64,000 nt of DNA. Origin: Flavobacterium silvaticum (GTDB lineage: Bacteria; Bacteroidota; Bacteroidia; Flavobacteriales; Flavobacteriaceae). The stretch is from assembly GCF_012911565.1 (NCBI RefSeq), contig NZ_JAAMPU010000107.1, positions 434,001 through 498,000 of the forward strand, written 5' to 3'. Numbering within the stretch: position 1 is the stretch's first letter; each line of letters starts with the position of its first letter. The position numbers were made by a program, and so were the translations under genes. Under the pieces are notes generated by a model. That model did no database searches, was not told the DNA's origin, and worked only from the letters and a program-made list of their open reading frames with translations. Of this stretch, positions 26,755 through 37,543 are shown piece by piece.

Positions 26755-27657
26755 TCAGATTGCCTTCTCAGAAACCTGTGATTGGAGCTTTTTTGTAAAC
26801 GAATCCAAGCGGTTTGCAAGGTCTGCATCGGCGCTGACCAACGGCAACCGGACCACATTCGTGCTAAGCCCGAGTGATTTGAATACTTCTTTGATGCCGG
26901 CCGGGTTTCCCTGTTCGAAAATCATGTCGATGGCATCGGCGATTTTGTAATGCAATTCATAGGCTTCATCTACGCGGCGTTGCAATCCGAGACGGACCAT
27001 TTCTGAAAACAAAGCCGGAAAACCTTCTGCAATGACCGAAATCACACCACTTCCGCCAGCCAGAACCATAGGCAAGGTCACCATATCGTCTCCTGAAATC
27101 ACTAAAAATCCGTCCGGTTTTCCCTGGATCAGTTTCATGGCCTGGACAATATCACCTGCAGCTTCTTTAATACCAATTATATTTTTGAATTCCTTTGCCA
27201 GTTTGAGGACCGTTGCCGGAAGCATATTACTTGCCGTACGTCCCGGAACATTATACAGAATTACAGGAACAGGAGACACCTGGGCAATGGCCTTGAAGTG
27301 TTGATAGATTCCTTCCTGAGTCGGTTTGTTGTAATACGGTGAAACTGAAAGTATGGCCGTAAATGCAGAGAAGTCGCGCGATTTCAATTCGTTTACGATC
27401 GATGCCGTATTGTTTCCGCCGACACCCAGCACCAAAGGCAACCTTCCGGTATTCGCGGATACGATCGTTTTGATGACCGCTTCTTTCTCTTCCGAAGTCA
27501 ACGTGGCAGGCTCCCCCGTAGTTCCCAAAACCACGAGATAATCGATGTTGCCGTCAATCTGGAATTCGACGATTCGGGCGAGTGCTTCGTGGTCTACAGA
27601 ACCGTCGGCTTTAAATGGAGTGACAAGCGCTACGCCTGTTCCGATAAGGGATTTCAT
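26755..27657 (-). CDS. dapA: 4-hydroxy-tetrahydrodipicolinate synthase
   Basis: 300 residues. It condenses pyruvate with aspartate semialdehyde, the first step of the diaminopimelate/lysine branch. The TIM-barrel motifs are [15 protein letters not shown], the tyrosine in YNVPGRTA, and the Schiff-base lysine in [10 protein letters not shown]. It begins one base after the stop of the DUF6913 gene and is probably translated from its mRNA. Confidence 0.95.
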   Translation of the reverse strand: MKSLIGTGVALVTPFKADGSVDHEALARIVEFQIDGNIDYLVVLGTTGEPATLTSEEKEAVIKTIVSANTGRLPLVLGVGGNNTASIVNELKSRDFSAFTAILSVSPYYNKPTQEGIYQHFKAIAQVSPVPVILYNVPGRTASNMLPATVLKLAKEFKNIIGIKEAAGDIVQAMKLIQGKPDGFLVISGDDMVTLPMVLAGGSGVISVIAEGFPALFSEMVRLGLQRRVDEAYELHYKIADAIDMIFEQGNPAGIKEVFKSLGLSTNVVRLPLVSADADLANRLDSFTKKLQSQVSEKAI

Positions 27658-27658
27658 A

Positions 27659-28171
27659 TCAAATTCTATTAAGTATCTTCAAATATCGGAACAATTCCGA
27701 CACAAAAAGCGATGGATTTTCAATTGGCGAATCGATTATCAGATGATTCAGTCTTTTATCTACCGAAGCAAAACCGACTTTGAACCTGGCTTTCGACGTT
27801 TCCGATGCTGCAATCAGCGAGGCCTTCTCATCAACGTAATAATTGATAAGTAAATCAAGATGCGGGCTCAATATAGGCTGCGAATTTTCTGAATCCAACG
27901 TCCCGTTCCAATTCAGGTCTTTTATGGAATAAGCCGGAAAACCAACATCGGCAGTCGCTTTTGAAACCAGTACCAAAGACCTGATGTTTGCCTGTTCGAT
28001 ACCGTATCTGGTCAATTCAGAAATCAACTGCGGCAATTTGTCTGCAAAAACTTCATCGGTTAAAATACCTATAATCCGAATCTTATCCACCGTTTGGGCA
28101 GCATAGGAATCAGATAACCGTTTTTTAACGATTTTTTTCGCAACAACGCCCTTCAGGTAATTTAAAAACAT
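27659..28171 (-). CDS. DUF6913-family protein
   Basis: 170 residues, cytoplasmic, function unknown. I recognise it by its fixed place upstream of dapA in flavobacteria and by the [14 protein letters not shown] and [11 protein letters not shown] segments. The N-terminus has a basic stretch ([13 protein letters not shown]). A minus-strand -7 element lies 20 bases upstream. Confidence 0.75.
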   Translation of the reverse strand: MFLNYLKGVVAKKIVKKRLSDSYAAQTVDKIRIIGILTDEVFADKLPQLISELTRYGIEQANIRSLVLVSKATADVGFPAYSIKDLNWNGTLDSENSQPILSPHLDLLINYYVDEKASLIAASETSKARFKVGFASVDKRLNHLIIDSPIENPSLFVSELFRYLKILNRI

Positions 28172-28190
28172 CCTAATTTTATGGCCTCCG

Positions 28191-28198
28191 CAAAGGTA
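28191..28198 (-). promoter_or_regulatory. -7 element (TACCTTTG) for DUF6913-dapA
   Basis: An exact TAnnTTTG about 20 bases upstream of the ATG. A TTTG lies 26 bases further upstream, longer than the usual spacing. Confidence 0.4.
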
Positions 28199-28244
28199 AG
28201 AGATTACGTATTTGACTACCGCGGCAAACTTAAAAAACTATAAC

Positions 28245-28997
28245 GTGGTGCTTAGGCGTTTTGTTTTATTCTTAACATTTGCTTCTTGTTGCATACTTTC
28301 TGGCTGCAGCAGTTCTGTTACCCAAATAAAAGGAAGCAATTTTGCGGTTACTGAAAAGGCGGGAAGTTCTTCCGAAATAGATAAATTCATCAAACCATAT
28401 CGGGATAAGATCGATGCCGATATGAATACGGTTTTGGCTTTCGCGCCCCAAACCATTGACAAATCCGGCAAGCTGCAAACGCCAATCGGGAATTTATTTG
28501 CAGACATGACGCTTGAATCGGCCCGCTTCCTGTTGTCCAAAAGAGAAAACAAGACGGTTGATTTTTGCCTGCTGAATGCTGGCGGCGTGCGTTCCATCAT
28601 CCCAAAAGGAAATGTAACGACGCGCGTGGCTTATGAAATCATGCCATTCGATAACAATCTGATCGTGGTCGAACTAAAAGGACAGCAAGTACAGGAATTA
28701 CTGGAATACTTTGCTTCTGAAAAAAAGCCACACCCAATTGCCGGGATTCATTTCGACATCAAAGACGGCAAACCTGAAAATGTATTTATCGGATCTGTTC
28801 CTTTCGATAATAACCGGAATTATACGGTCGCTACAAGCGATTACTTGTATAACGGAGGCGACAATATGTTGTTTTTCAAAAAAGCGGTCGCCAAATACGA
28901 TCTCGATTACAAACTGCGCAATGTGCTTATCGATTATTTCGAAAAGAACGATACGATTGTTCCCGATGCTTCGGAACGTGTCCACCTGATAAACTGA
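28245..28997 (+). CDS. Lipoprotein with the 5'-nucleotidase C-terminal domain
   Basis: About 250 residues from a GTG start. Lipobox LSGC (Cys about 21 from the start chosen). The body is a 5_nucleotid_C domain: TPIGNLFADM, LLNAGGVRS, NVTTRVAYEIMPFDN and NYTVATSDYLYNGGDN are its substrate-binding segments. It has no metallophosphatase domain. That half is encoded by the next gene, four bases downstream. The pair together makes a UshA-like enzyme with the domains in reverse order on separate chains. The GTG at 28245 or 28248 is preferred over the TTG at 28212 because it places the signal peptide at the N-terminus. Confidence 0.85.
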   Translation: MVLRRFVLFLTFASCCILSGCSSSVTQIKGSNFAVTEKAGSSSEIDKFIKPYRDKIDADMNTVLAFAPQTIDKSGKLQTPIGNLFADMTLESARFLLSKRENKTVDFCLLNAGGVRSIIPKGNVTTRVAYEIMPFDNNLIVVELKGQQVQELLEYFASEKKPHPIAGIHFDIKDGKPENVFIGSVPFDNNRNYTVATSDYLYNGGDNMLFFKKAVAKYDLDYKLRNVLIDYFEKNDTIVPDASERVHLIN

Positions 28998-29001
28998 TAC
29001 T

Positions 29002-29910
29002 ATGAAAAGACGGGATTTTTTACAACGTTCGATTGCCGGTTCTGCCGCGCTTACTTTGGGCGGGCTTTCATTGGAATCATTCACCGAGGCACCAAAACAA
29101 CTGACGATACTTCATACGAATGACGTCCATAGTTATATCGATCCGTTCCCAATGGATCATCCGAAATTTCCCGGAAAAGGCGGCGTGGCCAGGCGAGCGG
29201 CAATCATAGAGCAAATCCGGGCGGAACAACCGAACGTGCTGTTGTTCGATGCAGGCGATATTTTCCAGGGAACGCCGTATTTCAATTATTACGGGGGCGA
29301 ACTTGAAATGAAGCTTATGAGTATGATGAAATACGATCTCGGCACGCTCGGAAACCATGATTTCGACAATGGTGTCGAAGGATTTTACAAACAAATGCCC
29401 CACGCAGATTTTGGGTTCGTCAGCGCGAATTACGATTTTTCAAAAACGATATTGAAAGATTTGATCCCACCATATCATATCTTCAAAAGACACGGGATAA
29501 AGATTGGGGTATTCGGTCTTGGAGTTGCTTTCGAAGGTTTGGTCGATCCGAAAAATTACGGTCAGACGGTTTACATCGACCCACTTGGAGTGGCTAAAGA
29601 AATGGTATCGGAACTCAAAACGAACCAGAAATGCGATTTCATTATTTGTCTTTCACATTTGGGATATGACTACATAAACGAGCCGGCAAAAATATCAGAT
29701 ATTAAACTTGCCGCACAGACAAGCGGAATTGATTTGATAATCGGCGGACATACACATACGTTCCTCGAAAAACCGTCGATCGTGAAAAATCTCGAAGGCC
29801 ACGATGTCGTCATCAACCAGACCGGATGTTATGGCGTAAACCTCGGACGCATCGATGTGTTTTTTGAAAAAGGGAAGAAATCAGTTCACGGACGAAGCAT
29901 TATCGTCTGA
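29002..29910 (+). CDS. Tat-exported 5'-nucleotidase metallophosphatase domain
   Basis: 302 residues. It starts with a Tat-like signal (KRRDFLQRSIAGSAALTLGG). The calcineurin-type metal site follows: LHTNDVHS, FDAGDIFQGT, TLGNHDFDNG, CLSHLGYD and IGGHTHTF. It would hydrolyse nucleotide phosphoesters outside the cytoplasm. It lacks the C-terminal substrate-binding domain, which the preceding gene supplies. Its last 30 bases overlap the 3' end of a convergent membrane protein gene. Confidence 0.9.
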   Translation: MKRRDFLQRSIAGSAALTLGGLSLESFTEAPKQLTILHTNDVHSYIDPFPMDHPKFPGKGGVARRAAIIEQIRAEQPNVLLFDAGDIFQGTPYFNYYGGELEMKLMSMMKYDLGTLGNHDFDNGVEGFYKQMPHADFGFVSANYDFSKTILKDLIPPYHIFKRHGIKIGVFGLGVAFEGLVDPKNYGQTVYIDPLGVAKEMVSELKTNQKCDFIICLSHLGYDYINEPAKISDIKLAAQTSGIDLIIGGHTHTFLEKPSIVKNLEGHDVVINQTGCYGVNLGRIDVFFEKGKKSVHGRSIIV

Positions 29911-30582
29911 TTTTTCGGTAGAAATAACGAATTCATAAAACGTGTAGAACGCAAACACGTTAAGCCCCATTGCAATCGGCCGGAAAATGATAGGTGAATA
30001 TTCCGATAGATAGAATTTTTCGACGAATACGATGAACTGGAGCGACCCGAAAAGAATCCCGCTGAGTAACAACCACGAATTGCGCTTGCTGTCATTCATG
30101 ATATAGTGGGAAAAGGCGATTCCGCAAAAAATGGAAATCATCAGATTCTGCATGATGAGTAACAAGAAACTGCTTTCCGGTACTTCCGTCACCATAAAAA
30201 GATAGAAAAATACGATAAGGAAAGGGATCGTCGCAATAATCGTCGGAATGAAATCCCTGATTTTAAGCAGCAAAATCAAATAAATTATAATGAATACCCT
30301 GTGGATGAGAAAAACTTCAAGACCGTAATTCAGGGTTGTGATCGTTGAGGGTATAAATAACAGGTTCGTCAGCAATGAAAGCGTCATAATGACAAAATAC
30401 AACCAACTGCGTCTTTCCGAAGCCAGGAAATAAATTGCCATCAGCGTAAAAGGCAATAGCGGTTTGAAAACGTAGATAAGCGGTTTGTACGCAAATAATT
30501 CCGCAATCACTTCAACTATCCCGATAAAAAAATAGATGACCGTGGTCCAATACACCGCCTTACTTCTTACATCTGAATTCAT
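29881..30582 (-). CDS. YhhN-like integral membrane protein, divergent paralogue
   Basis: 233 residues with about seven or eight hydrophobic segments. It weakly resembles the lysoplasmalogenase/TMEM86 (YhhN) family: FKPLLPFTLMAIYF corresponds to the family's KP segment. The position where relatives carry a conserved GD pair reads LLTNLLF. It is next to a more typical YhhN-like gene in the same direction. Function unknown, and catalytic activity is doubtful. The 3' end overlaps the metallophosphatase gene on the other strand. Confidence 0.7.
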   Translation of the reverse strand: MNSDVRSKAVYWTTVIYFFIGIVEVIAELFAYKPLIYVFKPLLPFTLMAIYFLASERRSWLYFVIMTLSLLTNLLFIPSTITTLNYGLEVFLIHRVFIIIYLILLLKIRDFIPTIIATIPFLIVFFYLFMVTEVPESSFLLLIMQNLMISIFCGIAFSHYIMNDSKRNSWLLLSGILFGSLQFIVFVEKFYLSEYSPIIFRPIAMGLNVFAFYTFYEFVISTEKSDDNASSVN

Positions 30583-30635
30583 TTACTGGCGATTAGGTAA
30601 GTGTTAAAAATAAATTAAAATTAATAATTTTTAAA

Positions 30636-33373
<2,738 letters not shown>

Positions 33374-33394
33374 TTATCTGATAAAATGCGATTT

Positions 33395-34378
33395 ATGAAA
33401 AAGATACTTCTTCTCCTGCTTTTTATACCGTTTTTTTCGTGTTCGGATTCCGATGATTCTTCAGGCAATAATTCAACTGACGGACAAAATTACAAACAGC
33501 TGATGCGGGATTTCGTGGTTTCGATCAGCCAGAATGCAAAAGCAGACAATCCGGGTTTTATCGTCATTCCCCAAAACGGAATCGAATTGGTCACCCAAAA
33601 CGGTGAAGAAAATGGCTCGCCGGATTCCGCTTACCTCAACGCCATAGATGGCAATGGACAGGAAGATCTTTTCTACGGATATGACACTGACGACCAGGCA
33701 ACACCAACCGAAACCAATGCATATCTTCGTCATTTCCTGGATATTTCAAGACAGGCAGGAAAGACGATCCTGGTTACCGATTATTGCTCCACACCTTCCA
33801 AAATGACTGATTCGTACAACCAGAATGCATCGGCTGGATATATTTCTTATGCCGCTCCTGAACGCGCGCTGAATGTGATTCCAACAACTGACATCCACAA
33901 TGAGAATACGGTTGACATTACATCTCTTTCACTGGCAAAAAACTTTACTTTCTTTGCCAACCCCGAAGGTTTTTCTTCCAAAGCCGAATTTGTCTCTACG
34001 GTGGCTTCGACGAATTACGATGCCATAATCATCGATTTATTTTACGATGGGGAACAATTGACGGCTACGGATGTAAATCAATTGAAATACAAAGCCAACG
34101 GCGGAAAGCGTCTCGTGATTTGTTATATGTCGATTGGAGAAGCGGAAGATTACAGATATTATTGGGATACAGGCTGGACAACATCGCCTCCGTCATGGCT
34201 TGCTGCTGAAAATCCGGATTGGCCCGGAAATTTCAAAGTCCGTTACTGGGACGAAAATTGGCAACAGTATATTTTCGGATCGGCCGACTCTTATTTATCG
34301 AGGATCAAATCAAGCGGTTTCGATGGTGTTTACCTCGATATTATCGACGCTTTCGAATACTTTGAAAACAATGGTTAG
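33395..34378 (+). CDS. Lipoprotein of the GH114 / TM1410-like hypothetical glycosidase family
   Basis: 327 residues. Signal and lipobox PFFSC, followed by an acidic/Ser stretch (SDSDDSSG) typical of surface-exported Bacteroidetes lipoproteins. The rest is a TIM-barrel like the endo-alpha-1,4-polygalactosaminidase-type family: VTDYCSTP, CYMSIGEAEDYRYYW, WLAAENPDWPGN, VRYWDENW and GFDGVYLDIIDAFEYF. The acidic residues in these motifs are candidate catalytic groups. Substrate unknown. The ATG at 33395 starts the signal peptide. It ends very soon after the last family motif. Its stop overlaps the stop of the convergent DUF6495 gene. Confidence 0.82.
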   Translation: MKKILLLLLFIPFFSCSDSDDSSGNNSTDGQNYKQLMRDFVVSISQNAKADNPGFIVIPQNGIELVTQNGEENGSPDSAYLNAIDGNGQEDLFYGYDTDDQATPTETNAYLRHFLDISRQAGKTILVTDYCSTPSKMTDSYNQNASAGYISYAAPERALNVIPTTDIHNENTVDITSLSLAKNFTFFANPEGFSSKAEFVSTVASTNYDAIIIDLFYDGEQLTATDVNQLKYKANGGKRLVICYMSIGEAEDYRYYWDTGWTTSPPSWLAAENPDWPGNFKVRYWDENWQQYIFGSADSYLSRIKSSGFDGVYLDIIDAFEYFENNG

Positions 34379-34848
34379 GAATCCATTACGTTTTTTAACT
34401 GGCGATAAAATTCTCCGTCGCTTAAAATGGCACCTTGTTGAATCAAACCAAAAATATCGGCATTCCTATCACCTGAAAAGATTTTTGTCCCGATACGGAT
34501 TTCAATGGCATCGGTGAATAAATTGTCTCCGAGGTATTTCATTCCTTCTATCGTCAGTAAATCGACTTTCGGATCCGGGCAATGCAAGACTATGGAATGC
34601 ATTTCGGCCTCATCGCAATTAAAAAGAAAGCCATGGCTTTTGGAGAAATGTTCGAGGAATTGAGCCTGAGACAATACGCCTTCCCAAATTAAGTCGCTGA
34701 ATACATCGAGTTCCTGTTCCGCTATTTGGGGCTGATTGGTTTTGATAGTATCCCACTCGTTTTTGTCGATGGATTGCGTCGCCAGGAAATTTATGAATTC
34801 TGTATGTAGGGCTTCGAATTGCTCTTTGGTGAGACGGGCGTATTTCAT
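34375..34848 (-). CDS. DUF6495-family protein
   Basis: 157 residues, acidic, cytoplasmic, function unknown. The start MKYARLTKEQFEALH and KNEWDTIK segment match the flavobacterial DUF6495 family as I remember it. A well-formed promoter precedes it. Its stop overlaps the stop of the convergent lipoprotein gene in a TTAG tetranucleotide. Confidence 0.72.
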   Translation of the reverse strand: MKYARLTKEQFEALHTEFINFLATQSIDKNEWDTIKTNQPQIAEQELDVFSDLIWEGVLSQAQFLEHFSKSHGFLFNCDEAEMHSIVLHCPDPKVDLLTIEGMKYLGDNLFTDAIEIRIGTKIFSGDRNADIFGLIQQGAILSDGEFYRQLKNVMDS

Positions 34849-34873
34849 TTGGTTTATTGTTTTTCGCTTTGCC

Positions 34874-34905
34874 CAAAATTAGACACTAAGACCCGAAGAC
34901 GCAAA
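34874..34905 (-). promoter_or_regulatory. Promoter TTTG-N20-TAATTTTG for the DUF6495 gene
   Basis: TTTG at 34902-34905 and TAATTTTG at 34874-34881 on the minus strand, about 26 bases before the ATG. Confidence 0.6.
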
Positions 34906-35025
34906 GTTTTTTATTTTATCGAAGACGAAGATCATGCTTCGCATCTTTTGAAGGGACGGGTCATTTTATATTTTTTTTGCCACGAATACGCTAAGGCATG
35001 AGGAAAGTTCCTGAAATTTTCGAAG

Positions 35026-35214
35026 CCTAGCCGCACGTACCTATAGCTATAGGTACGTGCGGCTAGCTTTTGGCAGGTAAAGTCGATATTTTGCTGGTTT
35101 ATGAGGGCGATTAAAAACCCGGGCAATGCGAATAGTGCTAAGCAAAAGCCAGGAGAAGTCTTGAAAAATACAATTTGCCGACAAAACTAATAGCGGGCAG
35201 CCGAAATATACTTC
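35026..35214 (+). repeat. Intergenic element, copy 2, with an embedded palindrome
   Basis: It starts CCTAGCCGCACG and ends CTAATAGCGGGCAGCCG followed by AAATATACTTC, the same kinds of ends as the elements at 2826-2969 and 40155-40298. It is longer (189 nt), partly because of the palindrome at its 5' end. It occupies most of the 656-bp gene-free stretch between DUF6495 and rplI. The remainder (34906-35025 and 35215-35445) shows no gene, only A/T-rich simple sequence. Confidence 0.45.
35027..35066. repeat. 40-nt perfect palindrome
   Basis: Two 20-nt arms, CTAGCCGCACGTACCTATAG and its exact reverse complement, meet with no spacer. As RNA it would form an extremely stable hairpin. Flanking GAAG and CTTTT extend the symmetry slightly. 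The short T run after it makes a terminator possible, but it is far from any plus-strand gene end. Confidence 0.9.
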
Positions 35215-35453
35215 AAAAAACTGATGCATTAATTTGCTTAAAGATACATCCGGCTAACCTAATCCAAAAAAATCCAATTTTCCAATAAAAAGAAACTCCA
35301 ATATTTAACATTTGGTACATAAAAAATGTATGCAGGATATTTCAGGATTTTGTAGGGACAACATTGGCCCCTCCCCGGTAGCAAGTTACCCATTCAACAA
35401 ATACGCTGTTTACAGAAAAAATGCATCAAATCTTAAATTTCGATTTTGACCAT

Positions 35454-35484
35454 AAAAAAACCTCTCCAAAATTGAAGAGGTTTT
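35454..35484 (-). terminator. Terminator of the rpsF-rpsR-rplI operon
   Basis: The stem AAAACCTCT/AGAGGTTTT has a 10-base loop and Ts downstream on the minus strand, 20 bases after the rplI stop. Confidence 0.85.
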
Positions 35485-35504
35485 AATCTATAATCGAAAA
35501 AAGA

Positions 35505-35954
35505 TTAAGCCTGCGCCTGCTCAGCTACGATCTCATAAGGAAGATCAACAACCACATCACGGTGCAAACGAACGCTTGCATTATATTTTCCAGTGCGTTT
35601 CACGATTCCGGAAGTGATGTATTTACGGTCGATGCTATGTCCTGCTTTTTCCAATTCCTCAGCAAGGTTAGCGTTAGTAACAGAACCGAAAAGTTTGTCA
35701 CCACCAGCCTTAGAAGAAATTTTGATTTCAAGAGCTTTAAGCGCTTCTGCCAGTTTCTTGGCATCGTCAACCAATTTAGCTTCTTTATGTGCTTTTTGCT
35801 TCAGGTTTTCGGCCAATACTTTCTTTGCAGACGGTGTAGCCAAATGAGCAAATCCTTGCGGGATCAAAAAGTTACGACCGTATCCCGGTTTTACAGATAC
35901 GATATCGTCTTTGAATCCTAAATTCTGAACGTCTTGTTTTAAGATCAATTCCAT
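35505..35954 (-). CDS. rplI: 50S ribosomal protein L9
   Basis: 149 residues. MELILKQDVQNLGFKDDIVSVKPGYGRNFLIPQG contains the conserved L9 N-terminal rRNA-binding pattern (GYGRNFLIP). A long connecting helix of A/K/E residues and a C-terminal domain follow. Third gene of the rpsF-rpsR-rplI operon. Confidence 0.97.
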   Translation of the reverse strand: MELILKQDVQNLGFKDDIVSVKPGYGRNFLIPQGFAHLATPSAKKVLAENLKQKAHKEAKLVDDAKKLAEALKALEIKISSKAGGDKLFGSVTNANLAEELEKAGHSIDRKYITSGIVKRTGKYNASVRLHRDVVVDLPYEIVAEQAQA

Positions 35955-36025
35955 GTTGATGTCCTTTTTAAGAAGTTAGGCGCTTTAAGCAGCCAACAAC
36001 TATTGTTTATTATATTTCTAATTAA

Positions 36026-36322
36026 TTATTTAAGCAAATCGGCAACGTAAGGCATCAAAGCCAAATGACGTGCACGTTTTACGGCTACTGAAACTTTTCT
36101 CTGGAATTTCAGTGAAGTTCCTGTCAAACGACGTGGAAGAATCTTTCCTTGCTCGTTTACGAATTTCAAAAGGAAATCAGGATCTTTATAATCAACATAC
36201 TTGATACCTGCTTTTTTGAAACGGCAGTATTTTTTCTGTTTGTTGGTCTCGATGTTTAGCGGTGTCAAATAACGGATATCTCCGTCTTTCTTACCTTTTG
36301 CAGATTGTTCGATAGTTGCCAT
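36026..36322 (-). CDS. rpsR: 30S ribosomal protein S18
   Basis: 98 residues. Typical S18 motifs are [28 protein letters not shown] and [10 protein letters not shown]. It binds S6 in the 30S platform. It starts on the last base of the rpsF stop. Confidence 0.97.
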   Translation of the reverse strand: MATIEQSAKGKKDGDIRYLTPLNIETNKQKKYCRFKKAGIKYVDYKDPDFLLKFVNEQGKILPRRLTGTSLKFQRKVSVAVKRARHLALMPYVADLLK

Positions 36323-36678
36323 TATGCGGTAGCAGTTGAGTTAGCGTTAGACTTTTGTTTTGCTCTTCTTCTTTCGGCCCATGACACAGCGTGCTTGTCA
36401 AGTGCTACAGTAAGGAAACGCATCACGCGCTCATCGCGACGGAACTCAGTTTCAAACGGCAACAGGATTTCTCCCGGAGCTGTAAATTGGAACAAATGGT
36501 AAAAACCACTTTTCTTGTGCTGGATCTCGTAAGCCATTTTTTTCAGGCCCCAATCCTCTTCGGCAATGAACTCGGCTCCTCTTGAAGTAAGAAAATCCTT
36601 GAACTTGCTTACTGTTTCCTTTACCTGGACGTCAGATAAAACGGGATTCAAAATGAAAACAGTTTCGTAATGATTCAT
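36322..36678 (-). CDS. rpsF: 30S ribosomal protein S6
   Basis: 118 residues. [32 protein letters not shown] and [10 protein letters not shown] are standard S6 segments. First gene of the ribosomal operon, with a good promoter upstream. Confidence 0.97.
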   Translation of the reverse strand: MNHYETVFILNPVLSDVQVKETVSKFKDFLTSRGAEFIAEEDWGLKKMAYEIQHKKSGFYHLFQFTAPGEILLPFETEFRRDERVMRFLTVALDKHAVSWAERRRAKQKSNANSTATA

Positions 36679-36709
36679 AAAAACGATATTGATTATTTAA
36701 AAATGTCCG

Positions 36710-36739
36710 CAAAAGTAGTAATTCAATTTTAATATGCAA
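36710..36739 (-). promoter_or_regulatory. Promoter TTG-N19-TACTTTTG for rpsF-rpsR-rplI
   Basis: On the minus strand TTG at 36737-36739 and TACTTTTG at 36710-36717 match both boxes. The leader to the rpsF ATG is about 30 nt. Confidence 0.65.
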
Positions 36740-36847
36740 GCGAAAAAGCAAAATATTCGTTGTATCGCAAAAAAAGCCGATAAACATTAGGTGGCGAAGA
36801 AAAAACTATTTACTTTCGCCTTACCAAATCTATTAATAAATTAAAGT

Positions 36848-37543
36848 ATGAAACTAAATTGTGTCGTTGTAGATGACAGCTCGATCCAGAGGATGATCAT
36901 CGCAAAGTTAGTGAATAATCACCCCAACTTACATTTAGTGGGTGATTTTTCCAATGCAATTGAGGCTAAAAGCAGCATGTCGGTTCATACCGTTGACCTA
37001 ATCTTCCTTGATATCGAAATGCCGGTTATTTCCGGATTCGACTTTCTGGATGGATTGAAAGTGAAACCCCAGATCATTTTCATTACATCAAAAGCCGAAT
37101 ATGCGATGAAGGCCTTTGATTATGATGCAACGGACTACCTACAGAAACCGATTGCTCTTGACCGCTTCAATGCATCTGTAAAAAGAGCTATGGATTTCCA
37201 TATGCTTAAGAAAGAAAACCAGGAAGAAGACGGAGAACACATCTTTATTAAGAGCAATCTTAAAAAGCTGAAAATCTTCACCTCAAAGATCAAATGGATC
37301 GAGGCTTTCGGCGACTATGTCAAAGTGGTTACGGAAGAAGACAGCAACCTGGTATTGTCAACGATGAAGTCGTTCGAGAAGGAATTGTCAAAAGACAAGT
37401 TCATCCGCGTCCACAAATCGTACATTATCAATATTGATAAGGTCGAGCGTTTCAACAGCAAGTTCGCCGAGATTGGCCTGACCAAGATTCCGTTAAGCCG
37501 GAACAAGAAAGACGATCTGATCCGCGCGTTGGCAATCGCCTAA
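36848..37543 (+). CDS. LytTR-family response regulator
   Basis: 231 residues. Receiver domain (1-118) with VVVDDS, phospho-acceptor Asp in LIFLDIEMP and Lys in QKPIAL. The LytTR DNA-binding domain (about 130-231) has IEAFGDYVKVVT and KFIRVHKSYIINIDKVE. No histidine kinase is next to it, so the partner is unknown. Its stop codon overlaps the stop of the convergent priA. Confidence 0.93.
   Translation: MKLNCVVVDDSSIQRMIIAKLVNNHPNLHLVGDFSNAIEAKSSMSVHTVDLIFLDIEMPVISGFDFLDGLKVKPQIIFITSKAEYAMKAFDYDATDYLQKPIALDRFNASVKRAMDFHMLKKENQEEDGEHIFIKSNLKKLKIFTSKIKWIEAFGDYVKVVTEEDSNLVLSTMKSFEKELSKDKFIRVHKSYIINIDKVERFNSKFAEIGLTKIPLSRNKKDDLIRALAIA

Noticed and set aside
35027..35071. Intrinsic terminator for a plus-strand gene
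   Set aside because: No plus-strand gene ends nearby, and only four Ts follow the hairpin. It is kept as a palindrome of unknown role.
34849..35504. tRNA gene or insertion sequence in the largest gene-free gap
   Set aside because: I found no cloverleaf with a T-loop consensus and no transposase fragment, only the element, the palindrome and simple sequence.
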